NCBI GenBank assembly: GCA_045110515.1
Contig: JBGCGD010000017.1
Span: forward strand, 56,658 to 120,657
Source of the DNA: Granulosicoccus sp045110515
GTDB lineage: Bacteria; Pseudomonadota; Gammaproteobacteria; Granulosicoccales; Granulosicoccaceae
DNA: 64,000 nt
Reading direction: 5' to 3'
Positions 8,501 to 17,755 of this stretch are shown in pieces. The stretch's first letter is position 1. Each line of letters opens with the position of its first letter. The notes under the pieces were generated by a model. It was not told the DNA's origin, searched no databases, and saw only the letters and a program-made list of their open reading frames with translations. The translations under genes were made by a program, and so were the position numbers.

Positions 8501-9532
8501 ATGCAGCACCAGCGTAAATCGATTGTCAAAAAGGCCCTTCTGGCAGCTCTACCGGTCATTGGATTAGTTACCCCGATCTTGGCTTCGGCAGACGTCAACG
8601 TGTACTCCTACCGTCAACAATTCCTGACCGATCCTATATTCGATGCTTTCACGGCTGAAACCGGCATTAAGGTCAATACGGTCTTCGCGAAAAAAGGTCT
8701 TATTGAACGCCTGGAAAGTGAAGGCATGAACAGCCCTGCCGACCTGTTGCTTGTCACAAACGTGGGGAACCTTGCAGCAGCCGTTGATGCTGGAATTACG
8801 CAAAGCGTCAGCAACGAGGTCCTCGAAAATAATATTCCTGCCAGTCTGAGAGACGTAGATGGCCATTGGTTCGGTTTGACGTCACGCGGCCGTATAATCG
8901 TGACTTCTAGAGACCGCATAGAAGAAGGTCTGGTAAGCAGCTATGCCGATCTCGCAAAACCTGAACTCGCTGGTAAAATCTGCACCCGTAGTGGCAAGCA
9001 TTCTTACATGGTAGAACTCATTGCTTCTGTAATAGCTCATGACGGTGAAGCAGCTGCAACTGATTGGTTAACGGCCGTCAAAGGGAACTTAGCGCGAAAA
9101 CCTCAAGGCAATGACAGAGCTCAGGTTAAAGCCATCTCTGAAGGCGAATGCGATGTCGCTGTGATTAACACCTACTACATGGGCAAAATGTTGACAACTG
9201 CAGAACAGATTCCCTGGGCAGCTTCAGTCAATGTTGTGTTTCCAAACCAAGATGATCGTGGTACCCACATGAATATCAGTGGCGTCGTTATGACGAAAGC
9301 ATCGCCAAACAAAAACGAGGCTATCCAGTTAATGGAATTCTTAGCCGGCGATGCGGCACAGGGAATGTATGCTGAAAAAAATCATGAGTACCCCGTTAAA
9401 CCTGATGTCTCACCTTCAAGCCTCGTAAGTAGCTGGGGTGAGTTCAAGCAAGATGATCTATCTCTTAATGAAATTGCGAAGTACCGGGCGCAAGCCAGTA
9501 AATTGGTTGACACAGTAGACTATGACGGCTGA
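8501..9532 (+). CDS. ferric iron ABC transporter, periplasmic binding protein (FbpA/FutA family)
   Basis: The 343-residue protein has a clear Sec signal peptide (basic start, then KALLAALPVIGLVTPILASA, cut before DVNVYSYR). The mature sequence is a ferric-binding FbpA/Idi-like protein: it begins VNVYSYRQQFL, as FutA-type proteins do, and the paired iron-ligand tyrosines are in VINTYYMGKML. The role is capture of Fe(III) in the periplasm for the FbpB permease encoded next. An upstream Fur box supports iron-repressed expression. The stop at 9532 is followed by a hairpin and a long leader before the permease, suggesting the binding protein is made in excess over the membrane part. Confidence 0.9.
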   Translation: MQHQRKSIVKKALLAALPVIGLVTPILASADVNVYSYRQQFLTDPIFDAFTAETGIKVNTVFAKKGLIERLESEGMNSPADLLLVTNVGNLAAAVDAGITQSVSNEVLENNIPASLRDVDGHWFGLTSRGRIIVTSRDRIEEGLVSSYADLAKPELAGKICTRSGKHSYMVELIASVIAHDGEAAATDWLTAVKGNLARKPQGNDRAQVKAISEGECDVAVINTYYMGKMLTTAEQIPWAASVNVVFPNQDDRGTHMNISGVVMTKASPNKNEAIQLMEFLAGDAAQGMYAEKNHEYPVKPDVSPSSLVSSWGEFKQDDLSLNEIAKYRAQASKLVDTVDYDG

Positions 9533-9533
9533 C

Positions 9534-9908
9534 GATTTGCCTCCAGCGGATAAGCCGCCTCTACCCATCATTGGTGGGGCGGTTACCGGTAGAGTTAAAG
9601 CTCGCTGGGGATCCGCTTCAAGTTACCAATCTGCTACCCCCTCCGCCGTTGTGTGGCCAGGGGGTAGTTTTCGTTATAGCGCACGACGTATAGCGAGCAC
9701 TCGTCAACTCAAGAACACAGCCGTTCACCCCTCTGGCGACGTGCCTCCCTTCCCTACCATTCAATATAGAAAGCGTTCAGCAAACAGCGGGATAACTTCT
9801 AACAAATCCTTTCAGGATCCTGCAGAACCTCTACAGCACGCAAGGCAAGCCCATAGCCGCAATTTATCTAAAACTTTCGGGCTTTGGAATTCTATAAAAG
9901 GTTGGCCC
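9534..9908 (+). other. 375-bp spacer between iron-binding protein and permease, with no convincing gene
   Basis: An open frame in phase with the permease runs back to 9522, but its ~130-residue translation is Ser/Pro/Arg-rich, low in hydrophobics and unlike any permease N-terminus. A terminator-like hairpin lies inside it. The stretch is best read as an untranslated intercistronic region. Confidence 0.55.
9634..9671 (+). terminator. attenuator-like hairpin between binding protein and permease genes
   Basis: A perfect 9-bp stem (CTACCCCCT 9634-9642 with AGGGGGTAG 9659-9667) closes a 16-base loop and is followed by TTTT. It resembles a partial intrinsic terminator that would lower permease transcription relative to the binding protein. 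The T-run is short and the loop large, so termination is probably incomplete. Confidence 0.5.
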
Positions 9909-11564
9909 TTGGTTGCCATGACAGTTGCCTTCATAGTTTGCCTGCCTATTTTGTCTGTTGTCTATTTAGCCTTTAATCCTGAGGAAAATATATGGCCTCA
10001 CTTGCTAGACACCGTGCTCGCTCGCTACGTGCTCAATACGATTGGCTTAATGATTGGAGTCTCGATTGGCACACTATTAATCGGTGTCAGTACAGCGTGG
10101 TTAGTCACGCGCTACGAATTTCCGGGAAGATCAATATTTAATTGGGCCCTGCTCTTACCGTTTGCCGTACCTGCCTACGTCATTGCCTATATCTACACAG
10201 ACTTACTGGAATTTGCAGGACCAGTTCAAAGAGCACTAAGGGCAGCCTTTGACTGGAAGTTAGCCAATGAGTACTGGTTTCCATCAATAAGAACACTACC
10301 AGGCGCTATTACAATGATGGTGCTGGTTTTGTACCCCTACGTTTATCTGTTAGCAAGGGCAGCTTTTCTTGAACAATCTGCTTCTGTTTTGGAAGCTGCA
10401 AGAATACTGGGTGGAAAATCCAAAAGTCGTTTTTTTCGGATAGCGCTGCCGATGGCTCGACCGGCAATTGCCGTTGGTCTGGCCATGGCCTTAATGGAGA
10501 CGCTAAACGATTTTGGAACGGTAGATTATTTTGCTGTCCAAACATTAACAGCAGGCCTCTACGATGTCTGGCTTGGCATGAACAATTTGGGCGGCGGAGC
10601 GCAAATTGCCTCCTTGCTGTTGGTATTTGTCATGATGCTAATTGGTTTAGAGAAAGTCAGTCGTCGTCATCGAGAACACTACCAGCCGACTGAATCCCGG
10701 TTTCGAAAACTCAGTCGTCGTCGTTTAAAAGGAAAATCTGCGCTTATTGCAACAGCTGTGTGCTTTACCCCCATATTGTTAGGTTTCCTAATACCGGCGT
10801 GGGTATTACTGAATTATTCCATTCGGTATTTTGAACAGTCGTATACCGGCGACTTTCGTCAGATTGCAATGAACTCAATTACCCTCTCAGCAATAGCAGC
10901 AGTGACTGCTGTCTCAATAGGCATCTTGCTCAGCTATAGCCAAAGACTAAAGCCAACCGTATTGCTAAAAACCAGCGTTAATATTTCCAGTCTCGGCTAC
11001 GCCGTGCCAGGAGCTGTGTTAGCAATTGGAGTCATCATTCCTTTTGCGGCAATTGACAATTCTGTCGATGCTTTTATGAGAGAGCACTTTGATTTTTCCA
11101 CGGGCTTATTACTAAGTGGAACTGTATTCGCACTGGTCTTTGCGTACACGGTTCGTTTTTTAGCAGTTGCCTACGGCTCAGTGGATGCCAGTATGAAAAA
11201 AATCAGTCCGCATATGGATGATGCTGCACGCTCACTAGGGCACTCCTCTCTAACAATATTGTCCCGAGTTCACCTACCGTTGATGAAAAGTGGAGTATTG
11301 ACGGCAGCGCTCGTGGTGTTTGTAGACTGCATGAAAGAGCTACCCGCTACGTTAGTGCTTAGACCCTTTAATTTCGATACGCTTGCAACGCATGTTTATC
11401 AATTTGCATCTGACGAACTCATCGGTGAGGCAGCTCTAGGATCACTGTTAATCGTGCTAGTTGGCTTAGTGCCAGTCGTTTTACTCACGGTTAGTATTGA
11501 TCGTTCGCAGGAAGTGAGAGCTAAAGAAAAAGACACTGCGTATACACCGTCGCCGGCCACTTAA
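9909..11564 (+). CDS. ferric iron ABC transporter permease (FbpB type, fused double permease)
   Basis: A two-module inner-membrane permease with about twelve hydrophobic helices. Each half has the EAA loop used to dock the ATPase: LEAARILGGKSKSRFFRIALPMARPA and later MDDAARSLGHSSLTILSRVHLPLMK. This is the FbpB/SfuB organisation. The start is uncertain. The frame is open to 9522, but the extra 130 residues look non-coding and contain a terminator-like hairpin. The TTG at 9909 has AAAAGG seven bases upstream and gives 551 residues, a normal family length; ATG at 9918 is the alternative. No ATPase gene (FbpC) follows: the next gene, 175 bp on, is a hydrolase. The ATPase must therefore lie elsewhere or be shared. 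Confidence 0.85.
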   Translation: MVAMTVAFIVCLPILSVVYLAFNPEENIWPHLLDTVLARYVLNTIGLMIGVSIGTLLIGVSTAWLVTRYEFPGRSIFNWALLLPFAVPAYVIAYIYTDLLEFAGPVQRALRAAFDWKLANEYWFPSIRTLPGAITMMVLVLYPYVYLLARAAFLEQSASVLEAARILGGKSKSRFFRIALPMARPAIAVGLAMALMETLNDFGTVDYFAVQTLTAGLYDVWLGMNNLGGGAQIASLLLVFVMMLIGLEKVSRRHREHYQPTESRFRKLSRRRLKGKSALIATAVCFTPILLGFLIPAWVLLNYSIRYFEQSYTGDFRQIAMNSITLSAIAAVTAVSIGILLSYSQRLKPTVLLKTSVNISSLGYAVPGAVLAIGVIIPFAAIDNSVDAFMREHFDFSTGLLLSGTVFALVFAYTVRFLAVAYGSVDASMKKISPHMDDAARSLGHSSLTILSRVHLPLMKSGVLTAALVVFVDCMKELPATLVLRPFNFDTLATHVYQFASDELIGEAALGSLLIVLVGLVPVVLLTVSIDRSQEVRAKEKDTAYTPSPAT

Positions 11565-11738
11565 TCCTAACTCGGTTGAACATATCATCCACCCATGCGG
11601 GATCGGGGCACCACTCTCATGTGGGTACGCTTCAAACACATTTAAACTAATAAAACTTGAGTCATGGCGTATCCGGGACTGGTCTATTTGTAAATTCGCA
11701 GTAAACTGGACTCTTTACCTATCGGCAGCCTGTATCGC

Positions 11739-13781
11739 ATGTCTGAACACGCGCAAATTCAACATCAGTTTCCTCGATCAGTCAGAGTTATCGAACACCA
11801 AATCATCGTTATGCCCGATGGTTGCGAATTGTCGGCTCGAATATGGTTACCTGAAGACGCTTCGGAGTCACCCGTCCCTGTCATTCTTGAACATCTTCCG
11901 TACCGCAAACGCGACGGCACCATTGTTCGGGATTGCATGAACCACCCTTGGTTTGCAGGGCACGGTTACGCTTGCATCCGTGTCGACATGCGGGGCAACG
12001 GTGACTCACAGGGAATTATGCACGACGAATATCTTGAACAAGAACTTCAAGATGCCTGTGATGTTATTCAATGGGCAACCGAACAAGCTTGGTGTAGCGG
12101 CACCGCTGGCATGATGGGTATTTCATGGGGGGGTTTTAACGCGCTGCAGGTGGCCGCTCTACAACCACCTGCACTGAAAGCAATAATTACCGTATGTTCC
12201 ACCGCGGACCGATTTGCCGATGACATCCACTACAAAGGCGGATGCCTATTAGGTGAAAACATCGGTTGGGCAGCCAACATGCTTTCGTACTCCTCTCGCC
12301 CGCCGGACCCAGCTTTAGTCGGTGAGCAGTGGCGCAAGCTTTGGCTAGAGCGATTAGAGAACACGCCGTTTCTCGCAACGACATGGCTCAACAAACAAGA
12401 GCGTGATGATTACTGGAAACACGGCTCAGTATGCGAAGACTACTCTGCAATACAAGCGGCAGTGCTGTCTATTGGAGGATGGCATGACGGTTACCGCAAC
12501 ACGATCTCTCACTTGGTTGAAAACTTGGATGCGCCTGTAAAAGGCATCGTTGGACCATGGATACACAAGTACCCTCACTATGCTGCCCCGGGTCCACAAA
12601 TCGGTTTCCTTCAAGAGTCACTGCGTTGGTGGGATAAATGGCTTAAAAGTGTGGACAACGGCGCCGAAGCTTTGCCAGACTATCGCGCCTATCTTATGGA
12701 CAGCCTTGCACCGGCACCGTGGTATGACGAACGGCCCGGACGCTGGATAGCGGAGGACACATGGCCTTCAGAGCGAATCGTCGATAAGGAATTTTCTGCC
12801 ACGCAAGATGATAATGGTCAGCACCTTCTACAGCACAACAGCATTAAACGCGCGGCAGAGTTAGATGTATTAATCAGCTCTGCAGCTAACTGCGGATCTC
12901 AAACCGGTGAATATTTTCCATTTACGTTTGGTCCGGAATTACCCGATGATCAACGCGTTGACGATGCTTTGAGTTGTTGCTTTGACAGCGACATTCTTAG
13001 CTCAGCGCATAATATTGTTGGTGCCCCCAAAGTGAGTCTCAGGTGTACTGCCGATCAAGCACTGGTACAACTCGTCGTCAGGCTTTGCGACGTGATGCCC
13101 GATGGACGCTCTTCGTTAATATCGTTGGGCATGATTAACTTAACGCATGCATTATCACATGAATTTCCCAAACGTTTGACCGCTGGTGACATCATCGAGA
13201 CTAGCTTTCATCTCGACCAAATTGCATATCAAGTTCCCAAAGGGCATCGCTTACGGCTTTCAATTTCGTCAAGCTATTGGCCGTTTATCTGGCCCTCTCC
13301 CGTACAAGCATCCATAAACTTAAAACAGGCGTCATTACAAATACCATTACGACCCGAGGTATCAGATGGCGATGAATGCGAATTCGAACCCGCGGTTATG
13401 GCTCCGGGATGGGAGCACGAAGTAATCCGTCCGGCACACTCAACACGAGAGCGCTATGTAGACGAATCGACGGGCTTGCATAAAACACGCATTTTTAACG
13501 ACTTTGGTGAAAATAAAGATTCTGATCATCAGCTGGTCAACGGCAGTTCTGTGTTGGAGGAATTTGAAATTCATCCGGATGATCCCTTGTCAGCATCGGT
13601 AAATATTCGTTGGGAGCAACACTTGTCACGGGATAGCTGGGACATTGAAACTACCGCAATCGTTAAGATGCATGCAGATGAAAAGTGGTTTTATATAACG
13701 GGCTTACTCAGCGCTTCGGAGAATGGGCAAACGGTTTTTGAGCGTGACTATGACGAAAAAATACAGAGGCGTTTTGTCTAA
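11739..13781 (+). CDS. CocE/NonD family hydrolase (X-Pro dipeptidyl-peptidase S15 fold)
   Basis: The 680-residue protein is an alpha/beta hydrolase with the two-domain CocE layout. Residues ~30-330 carry the catalytic domain, with the entry motif LPYRKRDG and DMRGNGDSQG. The nucleophile serine is in GMMGISWGGFNA and a likely catalytic His in GPWIHKYPHYAAPG. Residues ~400-600 form the C-terminal galactose-binding-like jelly roll typical of the family. Known relatives cleave acyl-ester (cocaine) or proline-terminal peptide bonds; the substrate here cannot be deduced. There is no signal peptide. It stands alone, separated by 175 bp from the iron permease and convergent with the sigma factor gene downstream. 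Confidence 0.85.
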   Translation: MSEHAQIQHQFPRSVRVIEHQIIVMPDGCELSARIWLPEDASESPVPVILEHLPYRKRDGTIVRDCMNHPWFAGHGYACIRVDMRGNGDSQGIMHDEYLEQELQDACDVIQWATEQAWCSGTAGMMGISWGGFNALQVAALQPPALKAIITVCSTADRFADDIHYKGGCLLGENIGWAANMLSYSSRPPDPALVGEQWRKLWLERLENTPFLATTWLNKQERDDYWKHGSVCEDYSAIQAAVLSIGGWHDGYRNTISHLVENLDAPVKGIVGPWIHKYPHYAAPGPQIGFLQESLRWWDKWLKSVDNGAEALPDYRAYLMDSLAPAPWYDERPGRWIAEDTWPSERIVDKEFSATQDDNGQHLLQHNSIKRAAELDVLISSAANCGSQTGEYFPFTFGPELPDDQRVDDALSCCFDSDILSSAHNIVGAPKVSLRCTADQALVQLVVRLCDVMPDGRSSLISLGMINLTHALSHEFPKRLTAGDIIETSFHLDQIAYQVPKGHRLRLSISSSYWPFIWPSPVQASINLKQASLQIPLRPEVSDGDECEFEPAVMAPGWEHEVIRPAHSTRERYVDESTGLHKTRIFNDFGENKDSDHQLVNGSSVLEEFEIHPDDPLSASVNIRWEQHLSRDSWDIETTAIVKMHADEKWFYITGLLSASENGQTVFERDYDEKIQRRFV

Positions 13782-13891
13782 AAGACAAATAGTAAAAAAC
13801 AATGTGCGGGCAGCGTACAATAAATACGTTAGGTGATTACGCAAGCTTTGCTTAGCGACAAAACTAATGTTGAGTCGAGTGAGACACGTCG

Positions 13892-15112
13892 CTATGTCAG
13901 TTCGCTAAGCCTTTTTTCAAGGAACTTTCTACTGGCACTATTTTGGGAAAGTTTGATGGCCGTTTCATACATATTGCTCGCCTTATCCAGCTGACCCAAC
14001 TGCCTGAGGATGTCAGCATAGGCGGCGTAAAATGGCTGAAAATCTTTTAAGTCACTTTCAAGCGCTTCGATGTTTATCAATGCTTGTTCGGGTTGACCGA
14101 TTTCAGCTATCGCAACCGCCCAGTTGAGTGCTATGACGGGTGTGGGTTCGTGCACCCACAGAGATCCGTACAACAGTGAAATTTGCTTCCAGTCGGGAGC
14201 GTCTCCCATCATATGGCAATCTGCTATGGCCGCTTTAATTTGATAAGGTCCTGGCCGGCCTCTCAAAACCGCCTGTGACAATATTTTTCGCGCTTCCTCT
14301 ACTTTGTACATGTCCCACTTTTCACGATTCTGCAGCGCGGGAGGAACCATTGCCCCATCATTTCCGATGCGTGCATGCTTTCTGGCGTCGGTTAACAATA
14401 CAAGAGCCAATGCACCTTCTATTTCCGGATCGGCTGGTCGCAGTCGATCTAGCAAGCGCAACAAAAAAATAGCCTCTGCACAGAGGTCTCTGTCGCTTTT
14501 GTCCTCTACAACGTATCCAGTTGTAAAAATTAAATAGAGCGTGGATAAAACTGAATCCAATCGCGCAGGCCAGTGGGTTTTATCAGGAATTTCAAATTCG
14601 ATATTCGCATCTCGAATTTTTTCTTTAGCTCGAGATAAACGTTGACCCATTGTTTGAGCTTTGTCGAGATAGGCTGCGGCAATTTCATGAGTTGTTAAGT
14701 GGCAAATTGTTCGAAGCGTTAACGCAACTCGCGACTTCTCTTCTAGCAACGGATGACAGCAGGTAAAAATTAAGCGCAAACGCTCATCTGGAATGGGTTC
14801 GTCATCTATTGTTTCAAATTGAGAGGGACTCACTATCATTAGTTGGTCTGCCTTATTGCGATCTCGCTGGACTGCGCGTGCTCTATCAATCCCTTTGTTC
14901 AACGCTACTTTCATCAGCCATGCGATGGGGGAGCTTGGAAGTCCAGACCTCCCCCAATGTGACATAGCTGATATGGAAGCCTCTTGCAGAGCATCCTCCG
15001 CAACCTGCAGGTCTCCCAGTCGTGAAATAAGCCCGGCAATCAACCGACCCCTATCGCGTTTTAGAACATCTTCGATGGCCTTATTAATCGCAATAGGGGT
15101 TGTATTTGACAT
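13892..15112 (-). CDS. ECF-type RNA polymerase sigma factor with C-terminal TPR-like extension (ECF42 type)
   Basis: The 406-residue protein has a sigma-70 region 2 (residues ~20-85, with LGDLQVAEDALQEASISAM and IAWLMKVALNKGIDRAR) and a region 4 helix-turn-helix (LTTHEIAAAYLDKAQTMGQRLSRAK, ~130-160). A ~230-residue helical C-terminal extension with repeat-like character follows (ALNWAVAIAEIGQPEQAL, LRQLGQLDKASNMYETAI). ECF42 sigma factors have exactly this long TPR-like tail and a genetic link to DGPF/YCII proteins. Here such a gene lies 3 bp upstream. No anti-sigma factor gene is present, consistent with control through the C-terminal extension in this group. The regulon is not visible. Confidence 0.88.
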   Translation of the reverse strand: MSNTTPIAINKAIEDVLKRDRGRLIAGLISRLGDLQVAEDALQEASISAMSHWGRSGLPSSPIAWLMKVALNKGIDRARAVQRDRNKADQLMIVSPSQFETIDDEPIPDERLRLIFTCCHPLLEEKSRVALTLRTICHLTTHEIAAAYLDKAQTMGQRLSRAKEKIRDANIEFEIPDKTHWPARLDSVLSTLYLIFTTGYVVEDKSDRDLCAEAIFLLRLLDRLRPADPEIEGALALVLLTDARKHARIGNDGAMVPPALQNREKWDMYKVEEARKILSQAVLRGRPGPYQIKAAIADCHMMGDAPDWKQISLLYGSLWVHEPTPVIALNWAVAIAEIGQPEQALINIEALESDLKDFQPFYAAYADILRQLGQLDKASNMYETAIKLSQNSASRKFLEKRLSELT

Positions 15113-15115
15113 AGT

Positions 15116-15475
15116 TCAACCAGCCGGGTTGTAGTCCATCATGGCGCGTACCTCGATGGTACCGAACGTGGCCGACGGGATCATTTCTGCGTACGTAATA
15201 GCGCTTTCTAAATCGGGCACATCAACAACATAGTACCCGCCTAAATATTCTCGTGTTTCTGCAAACGGCCCATCCATCGTCTCTGTTTTTCCGGCTTTGA
15301 TACGAACGGATGTCGCCGTGTGGGGTTCATTCAGGCTCTCCCCGTCAACTAACACACCATCATTCTTCATCTTTTCGTTAGCTGCAAAAAACCCGGCCAT
15401 CATGGTGTCAAATTCAGGCGTACCATACGTTGGCTGCTGTTCCGGGTTGTTGTAGATTAAAAGCATGTATTTCAT
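15116..15475 (-). CDS. DGPF-domain (YCII-related) protein, partner of the ECF42 sigma factor
   Basis: This 119-residue cytoplasmic protein opens MKYMLLIYNNPEQQP and carries the namesake DGPF motif in MDGPFAETREYLGGYYVVD, which defines the YCII-related DGPF family. The fold is a ferredoxin-like alpha/beta barrel; no enzymatic activity is established for this group. AAGGAG lies 6-7 bases before the ATG. It is 3 bp upstream of the sigma factor on the same strand, the conserved ECF42 arrangement in which DGPF genes are the usual targets of the sigma factor. Confidence 0.88.
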   Translation of the reverse strand: MKYMLLIYNNPEQQPTYGTPEFDTMMAGFFAANEKMKNDGVLVDGESLNEPHTATSVRIKAGKTETMDGPFAETREYLGGYYVVDVPDLESAITYAEMIPSATFGTIEVRAMMDYNPAG

Positions 15476-15524
15476 CGAAAGCTCCTTATTGGAAGATTTT
15501 TAAGTTGTAGTATTTAGAATTTCC

Positions 15525-15914
15525 TTAGCGTACTAAATTCACAGAGATACAAATCATAAAGTTCAGTGTTGCAAGCATGTTTGATCCGTTTCCGACGTAT
15601 CGCAAAACGTGTGCAGCGTTGTCTTTCTTTAGGCCGAATGGATGAGCAATTCGCCCTATTACGAGCAATGCACCACCTATGTGAAGGTAAAGATCGGGGG
15701 CATTCATACCCTCAGAAAGAATCATTAGTATGAGAAGAAAGCAGCTCCACTCGGCGCAATTACCGTGTTGCCGTATTCGCAGTAACAAATCCATATTGCC
15801 TCCGTCACCAATGGACTGAGCCATTGCACCGCGTTTTGACGTAACGCGCATCCACAGAGCCATGTAAATAACGGCTACTGGTAAAGCATACATCGGGGTT
15901 ATCGTGAATATCAT
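15525..15914 (-). CDS. MAPEG family membrane protein
   Basis: The 129-residue protein has four hydrophobic helices and family features: an N-terminal ITPMYALPVAVIYMALWMRVTSKR helix and the central R(I)RQHGNCAEWSCFLLILM segment, corresponding to the conserved RAHANAxEYxP block of bacterial MAPEG proteins. MAPEG members are glutathione-dependent transferases or peroxidases of the membrane; the Asn and Glu of the block are kept here, but Tyr is replaced by Trp-Ser. AAGGA precedes the ATG at a good distance. It lies 49 bp upstream of the DGPF gene on the same strand and may share its promoter. Confidence 0.82.
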   Translation of the reverse strand: MIFTITPMYALPVAVIYMALWMRVTSKRGAMAQSIGDGGNMDLLLRIRQHGNCAEWSCFLLILMILSEGMNAPDLYLHIGGALLVIGRIAHPFGLKKDNAAHVLRYVGNGSNMLATLNFMICISVNLVR

Positions 15915-16147
15915 TGAAGTGTCCTTTTTTGTTGGTTTGTACCCCTAGGACGACTGTCGATATTCTTTTTCTACATAAAACTAAAAATAATTTTAAGTTT
16001 TTTTGCCACACCTGTACTCAATGGCGTAGAGAATCAGGTATCCCCTTGATTTAATTGAAAATTAAAAATGAACGGGAAGTCTATTTTTATGAACGATTAG
16101 GCTAATGTCGATCGACCAACTACTAGCGCTTAACTCGTCGCTGAGCT

Positions 16148-17755
16148 TTACACCCGTTCTTTAAGTAGTGTTGTCAGCCAATCCGGATCCATCTCTGGTA
16201 CAGACGACAACAGCAGCTCGGTATATTCAGGGTGAGGCGGCGTTAAGATCTCGCTCTTAAGCCCCTGCTCAACAACTTCACCTTGGAACATAACCACTAT
16301 CTCATCAGAGATGGCTTTAACCGTGGCAATATCATGAGTAATGAACAGGTAACTGATTCCAAATTCATTCTGGAGTCTTAACAACAGTTGCAGTATGCCC
16401 TCTTGAACAATTTGATCCAGGGCTGATGTGACTTCATCACAAATAATGATGTCAGGTTCTGCGGCCAATGCACGCGCAATACAGACACGTTGTTTCTGCC
16501 CGCCCGATAGCTCGGAAGGCAGCCTGTCTATGAACGACTCATCAAGCTCTATCATTTCCAGGAGCTCTATTACGCGCTTTTCACGCTGTTGCCCGCTTAA
16601 ACCTAAATAAAACTCAAGCGGTCTCCCAATGATTTCCCCTACCGTCTGACGAGGGTTCATGGCGGTATCAGCCATTTGGTAAATCATTTGAATGCGCTGT
16701 AACTGCTCAGGTGTTCTCTCTCGCAACGCGGCTGGCAATGCAGTGCCATTAAACTGCACACTGCCCGCAGAGGGAGGTAGTAGGCCTGTTATGACGCGCG
16801 CAGCCGTCGATTTGCCCGAACCTGATTCGCCGACAACAGCGACGGTTTTTCCTCGTGGCAAGTTGATAGAAACATTGTGTAGCACTTTAGCTGAACCATA
16901 CGCGGCATCGATGCCTTGCATAGACAACACAATGTCCTCACCCTTCTCCTCAGATTTTTCTAACGCCCGCACCGACCAGAGTGATCGCGTGTATTCCTCT
17001 TTGGGCGATTCGAGCATGGTGCGTGTTTCTGCTTCCTCGACTTCCTCGCCGTAACGCAGCACTTTGATATCGTCGGCCATCTGCGCTACGACAGCTAAGT
17101 CGTGAGTAATATAAATAGCGGCAGCGCCATAATGCTCTACGATCTTACGCATGGCTGACAAAACCTCCACCTGCGTGGTGACATCCAATGCAGTTGTCGG
17201 CTCGTCAAAAATGATTAAGTCGGGCCTTGGCGACATGGCCATTGCGGTCATCACGCGTTGCAGCTGCCCACCAGATACCTGATGCGGATACCGTTCTCCA
17301 ATGTTGCCAGCATCCGGCAATTGAAGTGATTCATACAAGGCCACAGCATCTTGACGAGATTCAGTAGCACTTGAAATATTGGCGCGGATAGCAGATTCGC
17401 AGGTCTGGTCAATTAAACGATGAGCCGGATTGAACGCTGCTGCCGCCGACTGCGCCACATAGGCAATTCGATTCCCCCAATAGGGCCGCTTCTCAGCTTC
17501 TGACAACGTGGCTAAATCAACACCTGCGAAATGAATGGAACCTTGAGTAATTCGGCATCCCGGACGTGCAAAGCCCATGGCAGCTAAACCTAATGTGGAC
17601 TTACCGGCACCGGACTCACCAATCAGGCCAAGCACCTGCCCTCGCTTAAGCGTTAAATCAACGCCCTTAATAATCGGGTGCCACAGCTCATCAGAGAAAC
17701 CCTCAATATGAATGTTGCGCATTTCAAGCAACACATCATTGTGTTCAATGCTCAT
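16148..17755 (-). CDS. oligopeptide-type ABC transporter, double ATP-binding protein (DppD-DppF fusion)
   Basis: The 535-residue cytoplasmic ATPase contains two complete ABC domains. The first has GESGAGKSTLG as Walker A, VSGGQLQRVMTAMAM as signature and LIIFDEPTTALD as Walker B. The second has GESGSGKSTAAR, LSGGQKQRVCIARAL and IIICDEVTSALD. A single-chain double ATPase is the GsiA/YejF arrangement used by peptide, glutathione, opine or nickel importers. Its start overlaps the end of the neighbouring permease gene by 11 bp, so it is the third gene of a permease-permease-ATPase operon. Confidence 0.93.
   Translation of the reverse strand: MSIEHNDVLLEMRNIHIEGFSDELWHPIIKGVDLTLKRGQVLGLIGESGAGKSTLGLAAMGFARPGCRITQGSIHFAGVDLATLSEAEKRPYWGNRIAYVAQSAAAAFNPAHRLIDQTCESAIRANISSATESRQDAVALYESLQLPDAGNIGERYPHQVSGGQLQRVMTAMAMSPRPDLIIFDEPTTALDVTTQVEVLSAMRKIVEHYGAAAIYITHDLAVVAQMADDIKVLRYGEEVEEAETRTMLESPKEEYTRSLWSVRALEKSEEKGEDIVLSMQGIDAAYGSAKVLHNVSINLPRGKTVAVVGESGSGKSTAARVITGLLPPSAGSVQFNGTALPAALRERTPEQLQRIQMIYQMADTAMNPRQTVGEIIGRPLEFYLGLSGQQREKRVIELLEMIELDESFIDRLPSELSGGQKQRVCIARALAAEPDIIICDEVTSALDQIVQEGILQLLLRLQNEFGISYLFITHDIATVKAISDEIVVMFQGEVVEQGLKSEILTPPHPEYTELLLSSVPEMDPDWLTTLLKERV

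Noticed and set aside
9522..9908. In-frame 130-residue N-terminal extension of the iron permease
   Set aside because: Low-complexity Ser/Pro/Arg sequence, contains a terminator-like hairpin, and a better start with AAAAGG lies at 9909.
11580..11640. Hairpin after the iron permease (CCACCCATG / CATGTGGGT)
   Set aside because: The arms pair only with a bulge and no T-run follows.
13782..13891. Terminator or small gene between the CocE hydrolase and the sigma factor
   Set aside because: No convincing stem, T-run or coding signal was found in these 110 bp.
15915..16147. AT-rich 230-bp gap between MAPEG and ABC ATPase genes as a small RNA
   Set aside because: Only A/T runs were seen, with no stable hairpin or clear promoter-terminator pair; it probably holds the MAPEG operon promoter.
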